From contig JAQFVV010012395.1 of the NCBI GenBank assembly GCA_028023455.1, forward strand, positions 4,398,001 to 4,462,000: DNA of 64,000 nucleotides, read 5' to 3'. Positions 47,701 to 59,585 of the stretch are shown here, piece after piece. Under the pieces are notes generated by a model. That model searched no databases, was not told the DNA's origin, and saw only the letters and a list, made by a program, of their open reading frames with translations. The stretch's first letter is position 1, and each line of letters starts with the position of its first letter. The position numbers and the translations under genes are program-made. The DNA is from Epiperipatus broadwayi (Eukaryota > Onychophora > Udeonychophora > Euonychophora > Peripatidae).

Positions 47701-50700
47701 TATTGTCATATAATAACACATGTTCTACAGTTTAACTTCTAACTATAGTTCATCTGTGAATCGTAGTGTAAAAATAGAAGTCATTGTTCATTTTTTTTGA
47801 TAAGTAATTGTTTGTTTGTCTTCCTCAATTAATGATAGGATTGATGATCTTTAGATTCTTTTCTTCAATCACTGTCTTTATGTTTTGTAATAGGCCGAAG
47901 ATAAGATAGTTGATCATGATCACATTGTACATTCACATATGCATTTCATATATATACACACACACCTTATTCTATAATAAATGTGTATGTTAAAATAATA
48001 TACATAAATATACATCTGCATCCATTATGCTTTTTTCTATAATAATTTGTCTGACATTTTTGTGGTTTTAAATTTCTTCTAATTCACTACTATCAATCTT
48101 TATTTTCTTCTTTTTTGAAAATTCTCTCCCTCATTCTATCTTATATGTATATGTGTTTATGTGGTGTCTTCTAAATCCAAGACCATATTAAGTACCTAGT
48201 ATATGCCTCAAAAATTAAATCTGATAAACAGTTATTATTATGAATTTATTCTGGTTGATGGACCCAAACTTTAAATGGGTTTTGGGACCTGCAAAATATT
48301 AAACAAATCACTAACTAATATTTTCATTAAGTATTCATTAGCTATACTGTCACCACACATATATATCACTCAATTATTGTAGATCTAAATTTAAAATTTA
48401 CCACTATTTTGAAAATTTTGCCAAATCTCAAATAAAAGTCCGATTTAAGTAACACAATATTCACTAAATGCAAAGTGATCTAATTTTTTTTTTTTCTAGT
48501 AATTTTAACTTTCATTCTTTAATAAATGTTACTGCTACTATTTATTTGCATAAAGTTTGCTAAGACTGATCTGAGTTAATATTTAAAACACAAATTGTAA
48601 TATATATTTATCAAACTCATAACATTATTTTCACCAATAATAATAAACTATACGTGACTTACAGTTGAATATCTAAAAAGAAACATTTTTTGTGGAGTTT
48701 CAATTGCGAAATAACTTATTAATTTTTATACAAATTGATCTGTAAGATAATTAGCTCAATCTTATTATAATTGAATTCATAGAATTTCTCTATGTAAGAG
48801 AAATTGCTTTTATGAACAATTCTGAATTATCATTTTAGGATTATCTAGTATTGTTATATATATTTTATTTATTGGGTGTATGAGATCGAGTGGATGGCTG
48901 AAAGGAGCTTGAAAGTCTGTGTTCAAATCCTATTTTATTTAATATATATATTAAAAAAAACCACTAATTAATTTGATGACTAATGTATTAAAAAAGCAAA
49001 ATTTATTGTTTCTCTTAAGCCATAATTTTGATTGTTATATGTAACTTTAAATAGAATCATAGCATCCACAAATTAATTACTTCATTTACGTATTTCTCAT
49101 GATTTTATTTAAAATTATATATAACAACCAAAATTGTGATTCAAGAAATTTACCTTTTTAGTAGATTAGCCATCAAATTGAACAAAAGTGCTTTTTTTTT
49201 GCCTTAAATATGTGTTATATATAATATTTTTTAGTTTTTCTGTTTGGGTATCTCTATATCATTTCAATTTTTCAAAATCATTTATCATGAACACAAAAGT
49301 TTTTCATATTCAAATGTAAAAAAAAAAAAATGAGAATCTAAAAATTGTTGCCATATATATTTTCAGTAGTTGAAATTAATTTTTTTCCATTTTTCTTTCT
49401 TGCTCCCACAAATATTAGACAAACATCAACAATTTTTTTATATTTATAATGTGGCTAAAAATCCTGTGCGAAATAAATTAATGACAGTGCCATCTTTTGA
49501 TAAACACAAAAATTATTAAACCGATTGGGTTGTTGCCTGTTAATAAGTTAGGCTGGACAATTCTGAAATATTGCATTGTTATCTATACCAAACATGTATA
49601 AAATTTGAAGCAAATCTGTTTGATAAAAGTTGATTAAAAATAGATAATAAGATTTGATCCACACAAATAAACAGAAAGAAGTTAAATAAAATCACCTAAA
49701 AATAAAAATATTTTCTAAAAATGTATAGCTAGTAAATGAAAACTGATGAGCCAAATTTTGAAATAAATAAGATACACAGTCAAAATAATTTATTAATTTT
49801 AATATATCCAATTTTTGAAATTGTCAATTAAAAAGTAAATTGAGTACTATGCTATTTATATTGATCTGGAAAACAATGTTGAAATGGTTTGACATTTTAT
49901 AAATGAATAAATAAATGATTTATTAAATAAAACAATTAAGTTTAAATACCAGAATAGACAGTTTGAGCTACAACCCATGAACCTTGAATTCCAGAATTCA
50001 CTACTTTATCACTGCATTCAACATCACAGGACAAAATAACCACATGGTTTATTGCTTAGGAGTTCATAATGAACATCTGAAGTATCACCTAGAAGTGATT
50101 CATGGAACCTTAACTCAAGAGTCTATTATTCTACCATTATACTAAAATTATGCAAAGTACAATGATTTATATATTTTATCATATGCAATTACAATTTTGA
50201 AATAATCAAAACTGGCCAAGAAGAAAATAAGTTAAGCAACAGCATTTCGGAAAATACAATTTTTGAAATAGATAAACAATCAAAATGATTTACTTATTTC
50301 CTTATAAATAAAGTAAATATTGTACCATAAACAGGACAATACTTATTTTCTTATGAATGAATAAATATCGTACCGTAAATGATGCAATACTTTTCTGATA
50401 GAAGGAAAGAATCAAAATTGATAATCTTATCTAATTTTATTCTGAATATATTTATATATTTAAAAAAAATCAACTCTCAAAATAAAAGAAACAATAAGTG
50501 AGGCTAAGAAAGAAAAATCCCTTAACCTGAGAAAAGTCAGGATTATTATTTAAAAAAAAAGAGTAAGCAGATACGAATTTTCGCATAGCAGTTTTAAGAG
50601 TGTTTATACAGTTGATGTGTCCCAGAGGGATTGATGTAGGCAAACAACAGCACAATCAAGCGATCAAAGAGAAAATAAGGCAGTAGGAGGAAAGGGAGAT

Positions 50701-51150
50701 CAGAGAATGTAATAATGTTAATGACTAAGTAGTTATTTGAAATAAAATGATCAAGTATTAAAGAAAAGTAAAAAAAACCCACCATATTATTTATTAATAG
50801 ATAACTATACATACAGTTAAAGTAATACTATTGTATATATACATATTGAGAATATACGTATATAGCAAAAAACACTATGACCAGATATAATGGTTTCCCC
50901 ATGCAGGACTTAAGCAAACAATAAATGGCCCGATACAGTATATTATTTAGAAATAAGATGATTTATTTGAACACCCACAATTTAAAAAAGGTTAGAATTG
51001 ACTAAAAAGTAAATTTGCATAATGTACTAGTATGAGTAATCTAAAAACACAATTTTGAAATATATTAAATTATTTTATTTATAAATAAATTATTTATTTA
51101 TAAAGAATAAATAAAATTCATAAATGAATGTATTTAATAAATGAATTACA
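44757..51150. other. Long gene-free AT-rich stretch
   Basis: No gene seen. Minor items: a B-box-like 'GGTTTGAATCCC' on the - strand near 44918-44929 (SINE relic); a 17-bp-arm palindrome around 45684-45721 ('aaaataaggt' with 'accttatttt'); an imperfect inverted repeat 48965-49185 with arms of about 90 bp; and diverged AT-rich repeats between 49770 and 50400. Confidence 0.45.
48965..49185. repeat. Imperfect inverted repeat, arms about 90 bp
   Basis: 'aatttgatgactaatgta' on the left mirrors 'gtagattagccatcaaatt' on the right, and 'ccataattttgattgttata' mirrors 'atataacaaccaaaattgtg'. Possible MITE-like element; no target duplication recognised. Confidence 0.6.
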
Positions 51151-51186
51151 TATTAATATAAAATTATGACTACAGTGGCAAAAATG

Positions 51187-51366
51187 TGGCACTTAGTGAA
51201 TATAGAAGAAAAGGTACAAAGAAGAAAATTTAAAGAAGCTGCTTACATGACAATGGCAAAAAATCCCATAAGCCAAACTAGTGTGACTATACATAATGTA
51301 TGGAAAGCACTAATCAACTTTGCTCTTAAGAAAAAGTGGAGAAATCAGGAGGAACCTCATAGATAA
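51187..51366 (+). pseudogene. Penelope-like GIY-YIG endonuclease C-terminus (lineage 3)
   Basis: About 60 residues to a natural stop: 'EEKVQRRKFKEAAYM', the KRR-x-KEA-x-YI block, then 'NPISQTSVTIHNVWKALINF'-like sequence. It matches the frame at 56893-57117 almost residue for residue. The upstream codons are unrelated AT-rich sequence, so the copy is 5'-truncated. The tRNA-like sequence begins about 20 bp after the stop. Confidence 0.8.
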
Positions 51367-51385
51367 GTATATGAAACTTGCCTTT

Positions 51386-51465
51386 GGCAGGATGACTCAC
51401 TTGGTTAAAGCGTTATCTTAAAATTCAATTATCAAGAGTCTAAGGACCCAGGTTCGAATCCCATG
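51386..51465 (+). repeat. tRNA-like sequence with polymerase III boxes after Penelope lineage 3
   Basis: A box 'TGACTCACTTGG' (51393-51404) and a perfect B box GGTTCGAATCC (51451-51461), 46 nt apart, like a tRNA with a long variable arm. Starts GGCAGGA; a matching acceptor strand is absent, so it is not a functional tRNA. It occupies the same place relative to the Penelope stop codon as the inverted copy at 56785-56861. Confidence 0.75.
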
Positions 51466-51496
51466 CTAATACTGTCACTGGGCAGGCCAGCAATAC

Positions 51497-51529
51497 CTGA
51501 AGAAGAGGGGAGAACAATACCTCTAGAGA
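51497..51529 (+). ncRNA. Hammerhead-like segment, tRNA-like repeat (degraded)
   Basis: CUGAAGA (51497-51503) with an AGAGG/CCUCU hairpin, followed by AGAGA where GAAAC is expected. The GAA is mutated. A relic at best. Confidence 0.3.
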
Positions 51530-51539
51530 TGTTGTGCAT

Positions 51540-54530
51540 GTACTAACCTGTTTGCTGTGATATTACTAACAGTTAATGCATATATTAACCTGTTTGCTGT
51601 GCTATTACTAAACAGTTGGTGCATATTGTACCGGTCAAAATTGTATGTTAATTCAACACAATTTACAGCCTAGGTAAAAGTACTTTGAATCCAACCGCAC
51701 GTGAGATCAGAGGTAAAGAATACTTATAAATTCTGCCCTGTTCACCCACTCTCTAAATCTGTCAACTAATTAACAACATTTTCGAGGTATGCAATAAATC
51801 TTTTCTACACTCCGGCGCATGAGCCTCAACTAATTCTAATGTCTAACTCAAATATTGATTTTAATTAGACCTATTCATTTACTTAAATATAGGAATGGCA
51901 TATATGTGACCTTGAATCATCAGATAGCAGCACAATAATTAATTAGAAACAATTTTAGAATAAAATGAATGGAGACGAACCACAGGTAGCTTAAATTCGC
52001 ATATATATATTTAATAAAACATTTGTATAACTTTTTTAATGTCTCTCTGTTTTATTTTATATTTTTGTTAACATAAATTTTGATCCTGTCATTAATTATG
52101 CCTCAAGTAAGGGAGCGGTATAGTTCATATTCTAATTTAACAAATGAAACAATTAGAGTTTTATGGTAGATGCCCACTCAAGTCTGAGATGTACGAGACA
52201 AATATTTTAAATAGCCCTATTTTAAATATAACTTTATGACAAGTGAAATTATTTTAAGAGAGAAATAATTGAATCATAGTTTAGAATTTGGTTTCGAAGA
52301 GAGTGACACGTTTAAAATATAAACAGATTGCAATATTCGCAACTAAATATTTTAAGATTGTAAAACAAATAAATTAATCAGACCATAGTCAATCCGCCAT
52401 GATGTGCTCAGAACAAAAGAAATTGGACAGACCCAGCATTTGATGTTACATCACCAGCATAGACTCAATTCACCTGTCCCGTTCCAGTGATGCCAAGAAA
52501 TAAAATGAATGGTCTGCGTCATTAGCAAACCTGAAGATATTTCAGGTGAAAGGATGGGAATCGCCAAGGCTAGCTAATCTCAGCTTACCCCAGGTCTTCC
52601 CAAGTTGGTCTTTCGTATCCCAATAAAAAAATTCATAGCCAGTGAAATTATCACGTGATCTAATTCTGATTTAACCACCACAAAGAAAACAAGCGATCAA
52701 GCAAAATGCTGGCAAGGCAAAATACAAGTACTGGAAAAATACATTTTTAGAATTTAAATATAAAATTGTACTGAGCTAAGAAAAATTATATAAATATTAT
52801 ACGGACTGACCAAGATCGGGTCAATAAGAATAAATAAGCTTTAAACATTATTACGAATATCATTTCCTGGGCGACACATCTCTCCCCTCAAAACAAAATC
52901 CCTCCAATATTTTAAAGTTAAATATTTTATACTCTCTTTTACTGTTTAGCAAGAATATACTTTCTAAACCCTCTCCCTTTCATTCTTATCACATGAAATA
53001 ATATAACTAAATAAAATCTCATACTTGATCTTGAGTCTCCCCAAAACTAAACCATATACGCATAAAATATTTCAAAATATATAAAGTAATGTAAAATTAT
53101 TTTATCTCGACAAAAAAGGTTGCCCCAAGTATTAATCATTTAGAGCTAAAGAGTTAGTTATTTACCGACAGACATTGGTCGGGAAATAGGAAGCAAAATA
53201 TTTAATTATATAAAACTTTTGTCGAGATGGAACAAATTGGCATATAGTGATTTCATTTTAAATAAGACATTTATCGGTCTTAAACAAATACATTCTTAAG
53301 TAAATAATAATAATACATTTTCTGAACCGCTTTAAGAGAAAGTTTAGCATTAAGAGGCATCATTTTAAGACAGACTGAATGAGAGCAGAGATATTAGATT
53401 TAAAATGATAGCAAGTAAAATTACAGAATTTTAGTTAAGCAGTTACATTAAATTAAAGGGGATTTCCTTTAAGAAGAAACTAAAGGTAGCAAAATTATAT
53501 TATCAGGTCAACTGGAATTTTTAACAACAAATTAGGCAGTTAGAAATAAACAAATTGGGAACATATTACCTAATTTATTCTGAGTCCTTGTGGAAATTTG
53601 GATCCTATGATGAAATACGAATTTCTGCACAGGCATAGCTAGCTATGAATTTTAATTTGAGAGTTCAGCAGTCCAACAATTACGCATTTTGACAAAGTTT
53701 CTCTGGCTTATGGTATTTGGCAATCATCTTTGGGACAGCAGGAGATGGACAGGCTACAAGGCTGTCTACTCCACTACCATGTCTAAACATTTTATATTTA
53801 CTGAAAATTTAACTGGCGTGGATTCACCAGGCAATCACTGAACGAAAACTATGACTGGCTGACCTCTATTGTTCTCGTGGGCTATTTATATTCTTTTCTG
53901 ACTACTTTTGGGAAATTCCCTTTTTCATTCGCCCAAAGTTAAGTGGATATGTTGAAATTCCAATGACCGCAATTATCGACCTAAAATATTCTGCATTGTA
54001 TTCTTGAGATCCGCTCTCCCGATAAACCCAATGATTTTATTGTTTCAAATCTATTTTTAATTTAATGTAGATTTGAAGAATTCATGTTTCAAATATCTTT
54101 TCCATTTTAATTTTACTTTAATTAGAAAATTCCATTACCATTTTGTTAATGGCTTTTCTTTTGTTTGATGCTACAGAATGTTAGCAGGGTTTATCACGAA
54201 AGTAAATCCCCAGAATAAAGTACTTAAAAAAAAAAAAAAAGCATATTAAAATTTATTTATTGATTTTTCTAAAAGTCTCCATCTGTAATTATATATATAT
54301 GTATTTACGCATATATATATATCTGGGCCCCTTCAATATTTATAATAAAAACATTTTAAATAGAAAATTGATATTTTAATCACTTATTTGCTGGTCTAAA
54401 AATTAAATGTATATAAAATGGCAGATGGAAAGTTTTATAAGCATCATAACGTGTGGATCTGGTTTGATCCTAGTCTAGCAATCTAGAAAGACGTGAAGCG
54501 TGGATCTAGCCTACAGATTCATCGCTTCAA
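51540..54530. mobile_element. Possible insertion splitting the lineage 3 repeat, with LTR-like features
   Basis: The repeat tail ('taacctgtttgctgtg', 'attactaa') stops near 51640 and a similar tail resumes near 54536 ('aacttgtttgctgtgac', 'attactaacagttgaatg'), so about 2.9 kb may be inserted. The insert is richer in G+C in places (52430-52620, 53690-53960). On the - strand 'TTTTGAGGGGAGAGA' followed by TGTGTCGCCC resembles a polypurine tract next to the start of an LTR. No gag or pol frame and no second LTR was found. Confidence 0.35.
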
Positions 54531-54700
54531 TATACTAACTTGTTTGCTGTGACATTACTAACAGTTGAATGTATTTGGAATATTTAAATAAAATTAAATT
54601 GTTCTAAACACATTCAATATAAAAATATAAAAATACAATTAGAACATCATCATCATAAACCTTCAGGAAAACAATAGTGAATCTGTCTCCTGGTTGGAAT
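54531..54700 (+). repeat. Tail of the Penelope/tRNA-like repeat
   Basis: Matches the 3' part of the repeat at 56560-56700 (reverse strand): 'gttgaatgtatttggaat', 'atttaaataaa', and 'catcatcat...accttcagg'. Probably the continuation of the copy that begins at 51187. Confidence 0.6.
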
Positions 54701-55669
54701 CTAGATTTTTTTTAATGATATTTGTTAGTAGTTTAGCTGTCAAAAAAAAAATAAAATAAACATACATACATAAACTAAATAAATTATTTATCCATGCAGT
54801 TTTGATATGCTCACAATAATAGAGTATTACTGTATTAACAGTTTTTGGAAAGCTTAATACTGAAATAATTAAAATATGCAATTAATATTACATATTGTGG
54901 AGCACTATATATATATATGTTGCATCAATATACATTCCATCATCAGATTTTCAATTGGATGGACGGCTGAAGAGTGGAGTGTGTAGTAGATTGGAGCCAG
55001 TCCATTAAAGTATGAAGATTGTCTATCTTAATATATATATGAGCACTTATAGTATATATGTGTGGGAGATGATAATCTGGACCAACTGATGATTGCTGGT
55101 TTAGCATGAAATACATATATTGGTGATTATTTATCTTTTCAGCATATACATGCTTGAGTGTATCAGTGTTATTAGATAGAGTGGAGAGTGGTGGGTCATG
55201 TGAAAGTCTGTGCTCATATACCCTATATTACATATATAGACACATGGTATATATTAAGCCTGTGTTTCAGTTATTACTTTAATTGTATGTTAATCCCCCA
55301 AAATATGAATAAACAAAAAATAATATTAGTTTGTAAACTTAATAAATTTTATGATATGGAGCAGTCATTTTTTTTGTCTCTTAAGCTCTATAAGCGATCA
55401 CATTTATTAACAATGTTTCTTCAGATTAGATTGAAATCATATGCATTTTATTTTTCACATTTTTTTATCCTTCTAAAAGTTTGATTTGGGACAATATTTG
55501 ATATAATAAAATATTTTTTTTGTAAGTGTAAAATTATGTTTTTAGAAATTTAAGAAAATTTGTAAAATATCTCCTTTAAATGATATAATAAAAATTATTG
55601 ATTTAATAATGGCAAGTTATTACTTATGTTGTATCAGATAACTTAAACTTTGAAAACTTTGTCTGAAAA
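54701..55669. other. Gene-free stretch with SINE-like relics
   Basis: Segments near 54955-55010 and 55170-55230 share 'gagtgga', 'gaaagtctgtg' and 'catat' blocks with 48880-48940, suggesting an old short repeat. No gene. Confidence 0.35.
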
Positions 55670-56090
55670 TCTGGAGGTAAGGGTTTGTAGATGTGTTTTA
55701 CCTATTTTTATTTATGGATCTGAGATTTGAATACTTAACAAACTTCAGACTATTCAATGAGGTATGGAGTGGTTTATCTTAAAAATAAGAGATTAAAAAT
55801 GAAATATGCAGGGAAGGAAAGAAACAGTTATCACTGACATTGAAAGAATTATAAGACTGAAATAGAACTGAACTGGACATATTTATAGAAGTGATAATAA
55901 TAGATGAGTAGTTGAAATTTAAAATTGAGTCCCAAGAATTTGTACCTAGAAAGAAATCACATTTGATATGGATGAATAACATAAAGAAGTTTGCTATTGA
56001 GAGATTAAAGATTGCAGAAACTGGGTTAAACTTGGAGACCATCCTGCAGTGAATTGATAATACTTAAAAATGATGATGATGATTCCATTT
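55670..56090 (+). pseudogene. 3' end of an RTE-type LINE
   Basis: In shifting frames: 'CVLPIFIYGSE' (compare VLPVLTYGSETW), 'VITDIERIIRLK', 'TGHIYRSDNNR', 'VPRIC' and finally 'VKLGDHPAVN' before stops, then an ATG-rich simple repeat (56064-56082). Order and tail match the C-terminal end of RTE elements as seen on the - strand at 12340-12840. Strongly 5'-truncated, not functional. Confidence 0.75.
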
Positions 56091-56715
56091 GAATTATTGA
56101 CAAGACAAATAATGTATATAACTTTTGTACTGTTCCAAAAAGAAGTCCTTATATATTAGTCCAGCGATGAAATTTTAGTCTTCATTAGTTATGATTATTT
56201 ATGATTGCTAAATACTTAGTAGTATGTTTTATTTAATTAAGTAAGTAAATTTAAACTTCAAAGATTTAAAGAATTATTTTTAACAAAGTTGTAAATAACT
56301 CCACTTTCTGGTTTTAATATCAATTTATTTAAGTGGCAAAAGATGGTTATCTTTAAAGCATAAGTAGGTCAGTGGTAACTAGAAGTTAATAAAGAATGTA
56401 TAGTAGATATAAAAATACTCTATAGAGTTCTAGAGATCTTCAACTTATTTTTGAAAATTAAATTTACTTAATTAATTAAATAAAATGTACTATCAAATAT
56501 TTATCGATCATAGATAATCAGAATGATTTTAATGAAGACTAAAATTTCACCATTATTGGTAGGATATATGAAAGACAATTTTGAATTGTATTTTTATATT
56601 GGACTATTTCCATCATCTAATATATGTATTGAATGTCTTTAGAGAAATTTAACTTTATTTAAATATTCCAAATACATTCAACTGTTAGTAATAACACATC
56701 AAACAGGTTCGCAAT

Positions 56716-56749
56716 GTTTCAAGAGGTATTAGTCTACCCTCTTCTTCAG
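56716..56749 (-). ncRNA. Hammerhead-like hairpin in the tRNA-like repeat
   Basis: CUGAAGA, hairpin AGAGG/CCUCU with an 11-nt loop, one U, then GAAAC. Core and GAAA are intact, but stem III and stem I cannot be drawn convincingly (stem I has about two possible pairs). Included because position and spacing match the other families. Confidence 0.35.
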
Positions 56750-56784
56750 ATGTTGCTGGCCCTGACCAGTGACAGTACTAGTAT

Positions 56785-56861
56785 GGGATTTGAACCTGGG
56801 TCCTTAGATTCTTGAGTTTTGAATTTTAAGGTAACGCTCTAACCAACTGAGCCATCCTGCC
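56785..56861 (-). repeat. tRNA-like sequence with intact A and B boxes
   Basis: A box TGGCTCAGTTGG (56843-56854) and B box GGTTCAAATCC (56786-56796), both matching polymerase III consensus, 46 nt apart. Starts GGCAGGA 31 bp after the Penelope stop codon. A TTAA in the anticodon-loop position and the long spacer weakly suggest a tRNA-Leu(UAA) origin. Could drive polymerase III transcription of the downstream tail. Confidence 0.75.
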
Positions 56862-56892
56862 AAAGGCAACAGTTTGTAGTAATTTCATATAC

Positions 56893-57117
56893 TTATCTAT
56901 GAGGTTCCTCCTGATTTCTCCACCTTTTCCTAAGAGCAAAGTTGATTAGTGGTTTCCATACATTATGTATAGTCACACCAGGTTGGCTTATGGGATTTTT
57001 TGCCATTGTCATGTGAGCAGCTTCTTTAAATTTTCTTCTTTGTACCTTTTCTTCTCTATCCAATATTTTTGTGTTTTCCCAATTGAACGTATGTTCATTG
57101 GCACAAGTTAAATTTTT
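56893..57117 (-). pseudogene. Penelope-like GIY-YIG endonuclease C-terminus (lineage 3)
   Basis: 74 codons and a stop. 'CANEHTFNWENTKILDRE' is the conserved H-x-F-x-W/F-x-x-T-K-I-L-D block, followed by 'KVQRRKFKEAAHM' and 'NPISQPGVTIHNVWKPL'. These are the last blocks of Penelope-like GIY-YIG domains. The catalytic GIY-YIG part and the reverse transcriptase are missing; a stop lies directly upstream in frame at 57118-57120. Confidence 0.85.
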
Positions 57118-57220
57118 CTAAAGATATTCAAAACATATATTAGATGATAGAAATAGTCCAATATAAAAATACAACCAGAACACCATCATCACAACCCTTC
57201 AGGAAAACACAAATTTTGAA

Positions 57221-58369
57221 TGCCTCTCTTATTTGCCTTATCATAGCAGAGATTCCATAATTACTGTTGTAATAAAGTTTTCATTCAGTATTTGAAGTTC
57301 TCTACTGTGATTTATTGCTGAATTTATGTTTTAAGTGTTTGAAATGTTTATAATTTGAATGCTTTAATACTGTGTTTTTTAAACAAGATTTAAAAGTGAT
57401 TTTAATCTTTTATCAGCAAAATCATTAAAAAAATATTTTGCAGTGTTTTGAAAAAAAAAAATAGTAATTAATTGTTGTATTTTTATTTTTGTGTTAATTA
57501 AATCCATTAAAAAGCAACTGTGCATAATAATGATACTATTAGAGTTAAAAAGTTTTCCATTATCTTGTTAACCAGTTTTTTTTTCTTTTTAAGAGATTAA
57601 AGATAAGATAAAATAACAAACTTTTTTTTTTGTTGTTTAACATTTCAAATTTCTTTTGTCTTTCATTTAATAATTTTTGTGTGGTTATTTATTGTCTGAA
57701 ATTCCTGTTACTATATATAGAATATAAAAAATTTTAACATGTTTTTTTCTATTGTGATTTATAAATGAATCATTAAGCTTTCTCCACTTAAAACTCTATA
57801 AAGTTGATCTGTGCATGGAGGAATAAGAATCAGTACTTAATGAGTATATTAATTAACCAGCTGCAATTGCTTCCTTGCTCATTTATAATAATTTAGAAAA
57901 TTTTCAGTTGGATTGACTAGGAAAGTTATCTTTGTTGGAAGAAAATTAACCATTAGTAAAATATTTATAAACATTAAATTAGCATAACTCAATATATATG
58001 CAATTAATTGAATAAATCACTCTCCTTCGGGCTATAAACAGATAACACTCTATTGATAAAGGGTCAAGAATAGAATGGATCCACCTATTCTTTAAGCTTT
58101 TGATATTTATAAGCTAACCCTTACCAACATTAATGGAAAATACATAGTGAATTCAATATATCAGCCAGGTGAAAACATGATATTAATAATTATTAAATTA
58201 ATTGTCAACTGTACAATGATGGAGAATCACTCACACTATTAAATATTTGTTTTAATTATGAAGCTATTATTACTGTGTGGATATTGAGATGTTTCATGTT
58301 TCTGGCTCATCTGATGTTAGCATATATTCATTTTCTTATATATTAAATACATGTATATTGAGAAGGGTT
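57221..58369. other. Gene-free AT-rich stretch
   Basis: No gene or repeat boundary can be supported. Confidence 0.5.
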
Positions 58370-58880
58370 GGTCTGAACCACTTCATTTTTATGTTATATC
58401 CAAATTGCAAAACCAACTTTTCATTCTAAGCTAACTTGCTTGTATATTCATATAGATCTGAATCCATTTCAGTTTCTATATATTATGGTGTCCTTAGTTA
58501 TTAATAATTAAAATCACCTCTATCCCACGGCCAGATTATAATATAGATTAATAAAATATCACATGATCTATCACATACTTCAGCTTACATATTATTGTTT
58601 TAGTAGCATACTTGTTCATCTTTTTGCCTTTGCTGTAATCTTAACAAGGCAATGATAGTTGCAAAATGAGAGTGCTTAATAAATCCCTACCCTTTTCCTG
58701 AGCTGATAGAAAGGTGCATTAAATCCTAAGCTCCCGTTGAATTGTTCCATAAGTCAAAGTTCATCACTGATGAAAGCCATAATCTTGAAACTAATCTGGG
58801 ATTTTTGATAGATGTGCACAGGATAGGGATTTATTAAGCATGGTCATCTGGCAAATATTGTTACTTTCTAAAGCTTATAG
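58370..58880. repeat. Two family A pieces in opposite orientation
   Basis: 58370-58570 is the 5' part of family A on the - strand ('atggtgtcctt', 'tatagatctgaat' and 'catgatc' blocks). 58660-58880 is the ribozyme-bearing part on the + strand, ending in 'cattgttact'-like sequence. A 90-bp interval separates them. Confidence 0.65.
58753..58809 (+). ncRNA. Hammerhead-like motif, family A, diverged copy
   Basis: Core CUGAUGA intact (58767-58773), GAAAC intact, stem III ACUAAU, triplet AUC. Stem I keeps UCA/UGG next to the core and UCAAA/UUUGA outside, with an internal loop. Stem II has three pairs. Many unrelated substitutions show this copy is old, yet the core is unchanged. Confidence 0.5.
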
Positions 58881-59585
58881 TATATAGCAAAAACAAAATG
58901 AAAACTAGGACGCTAAAAATTGTAACTCATTTATTTCTGAAATGACAGTTCTACATTTTTAATCCTTATGCTGTATTTCTTCACTTTTCCATATTTTTTA
59001 TTTTAATTCTCTGAAGCTGTCGTGATTTCCTTGTACATTTTTTTTAGTCTCCTTATTTTCTGCTTCAAGTTATTCTTCCTAATTGATTTGCTTTTATTTA
59101 ACTTGACTGATTATCTCCATTTTGTTCTTTAACTTTAGCATTCTGGTTATTTTCACAGATTTAAGACACATGAACAATCAAGATATCTCTCATTATTCTT
59201 ATGTTCATATTTTTTACTGAGAATAATTAATGAGATATACTTAATTTTTTTCCATCAGAATTTTTCTCTTTTTATTGTTTTTTGAATTCTATATTTGTAT
59301 ACATTATCAAAGTAATAATCTCTTGATGTAGTAGTTACTGTATCTGTCACCATTTTTATGATATGGATTGGAATCTATATTGGATAAAACTTGAAATTTT
59401 TTTCTATGTTCAGCTACTCATAGCCAATCCAGTTAACTATCAATATCGATTGGGAAATCGGTAAAAACAAAGATTCTTCTATGAAGGCTGTTGGAGAAAT
59501 CTTGCCGGAATCTATTAATGACCTTTACCATATCTTTTATTCAAAATGGAAATCAATGAAGTTCATTATGCTATTTTTTCATATA

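Larger units (their letters stand above)
56590..57220 (-). mobile_element. Penelope lineage 3 copy with tRNA-like head and inverted ends
   Basis: On the - strand the order is: inverted-end block, endonuclease C-terminus (57117-56893), tRNA-like sequence, hammerhead-like hairpin, tail, inverted-end block. The ends, about 56595-56655 and 57110-57170, are inverted copies ('ggactatttc' with 'gaaatagtcc', 'catctaatatatg' with 'catatattagatg'). No full element is present. Confidence 0.75.
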
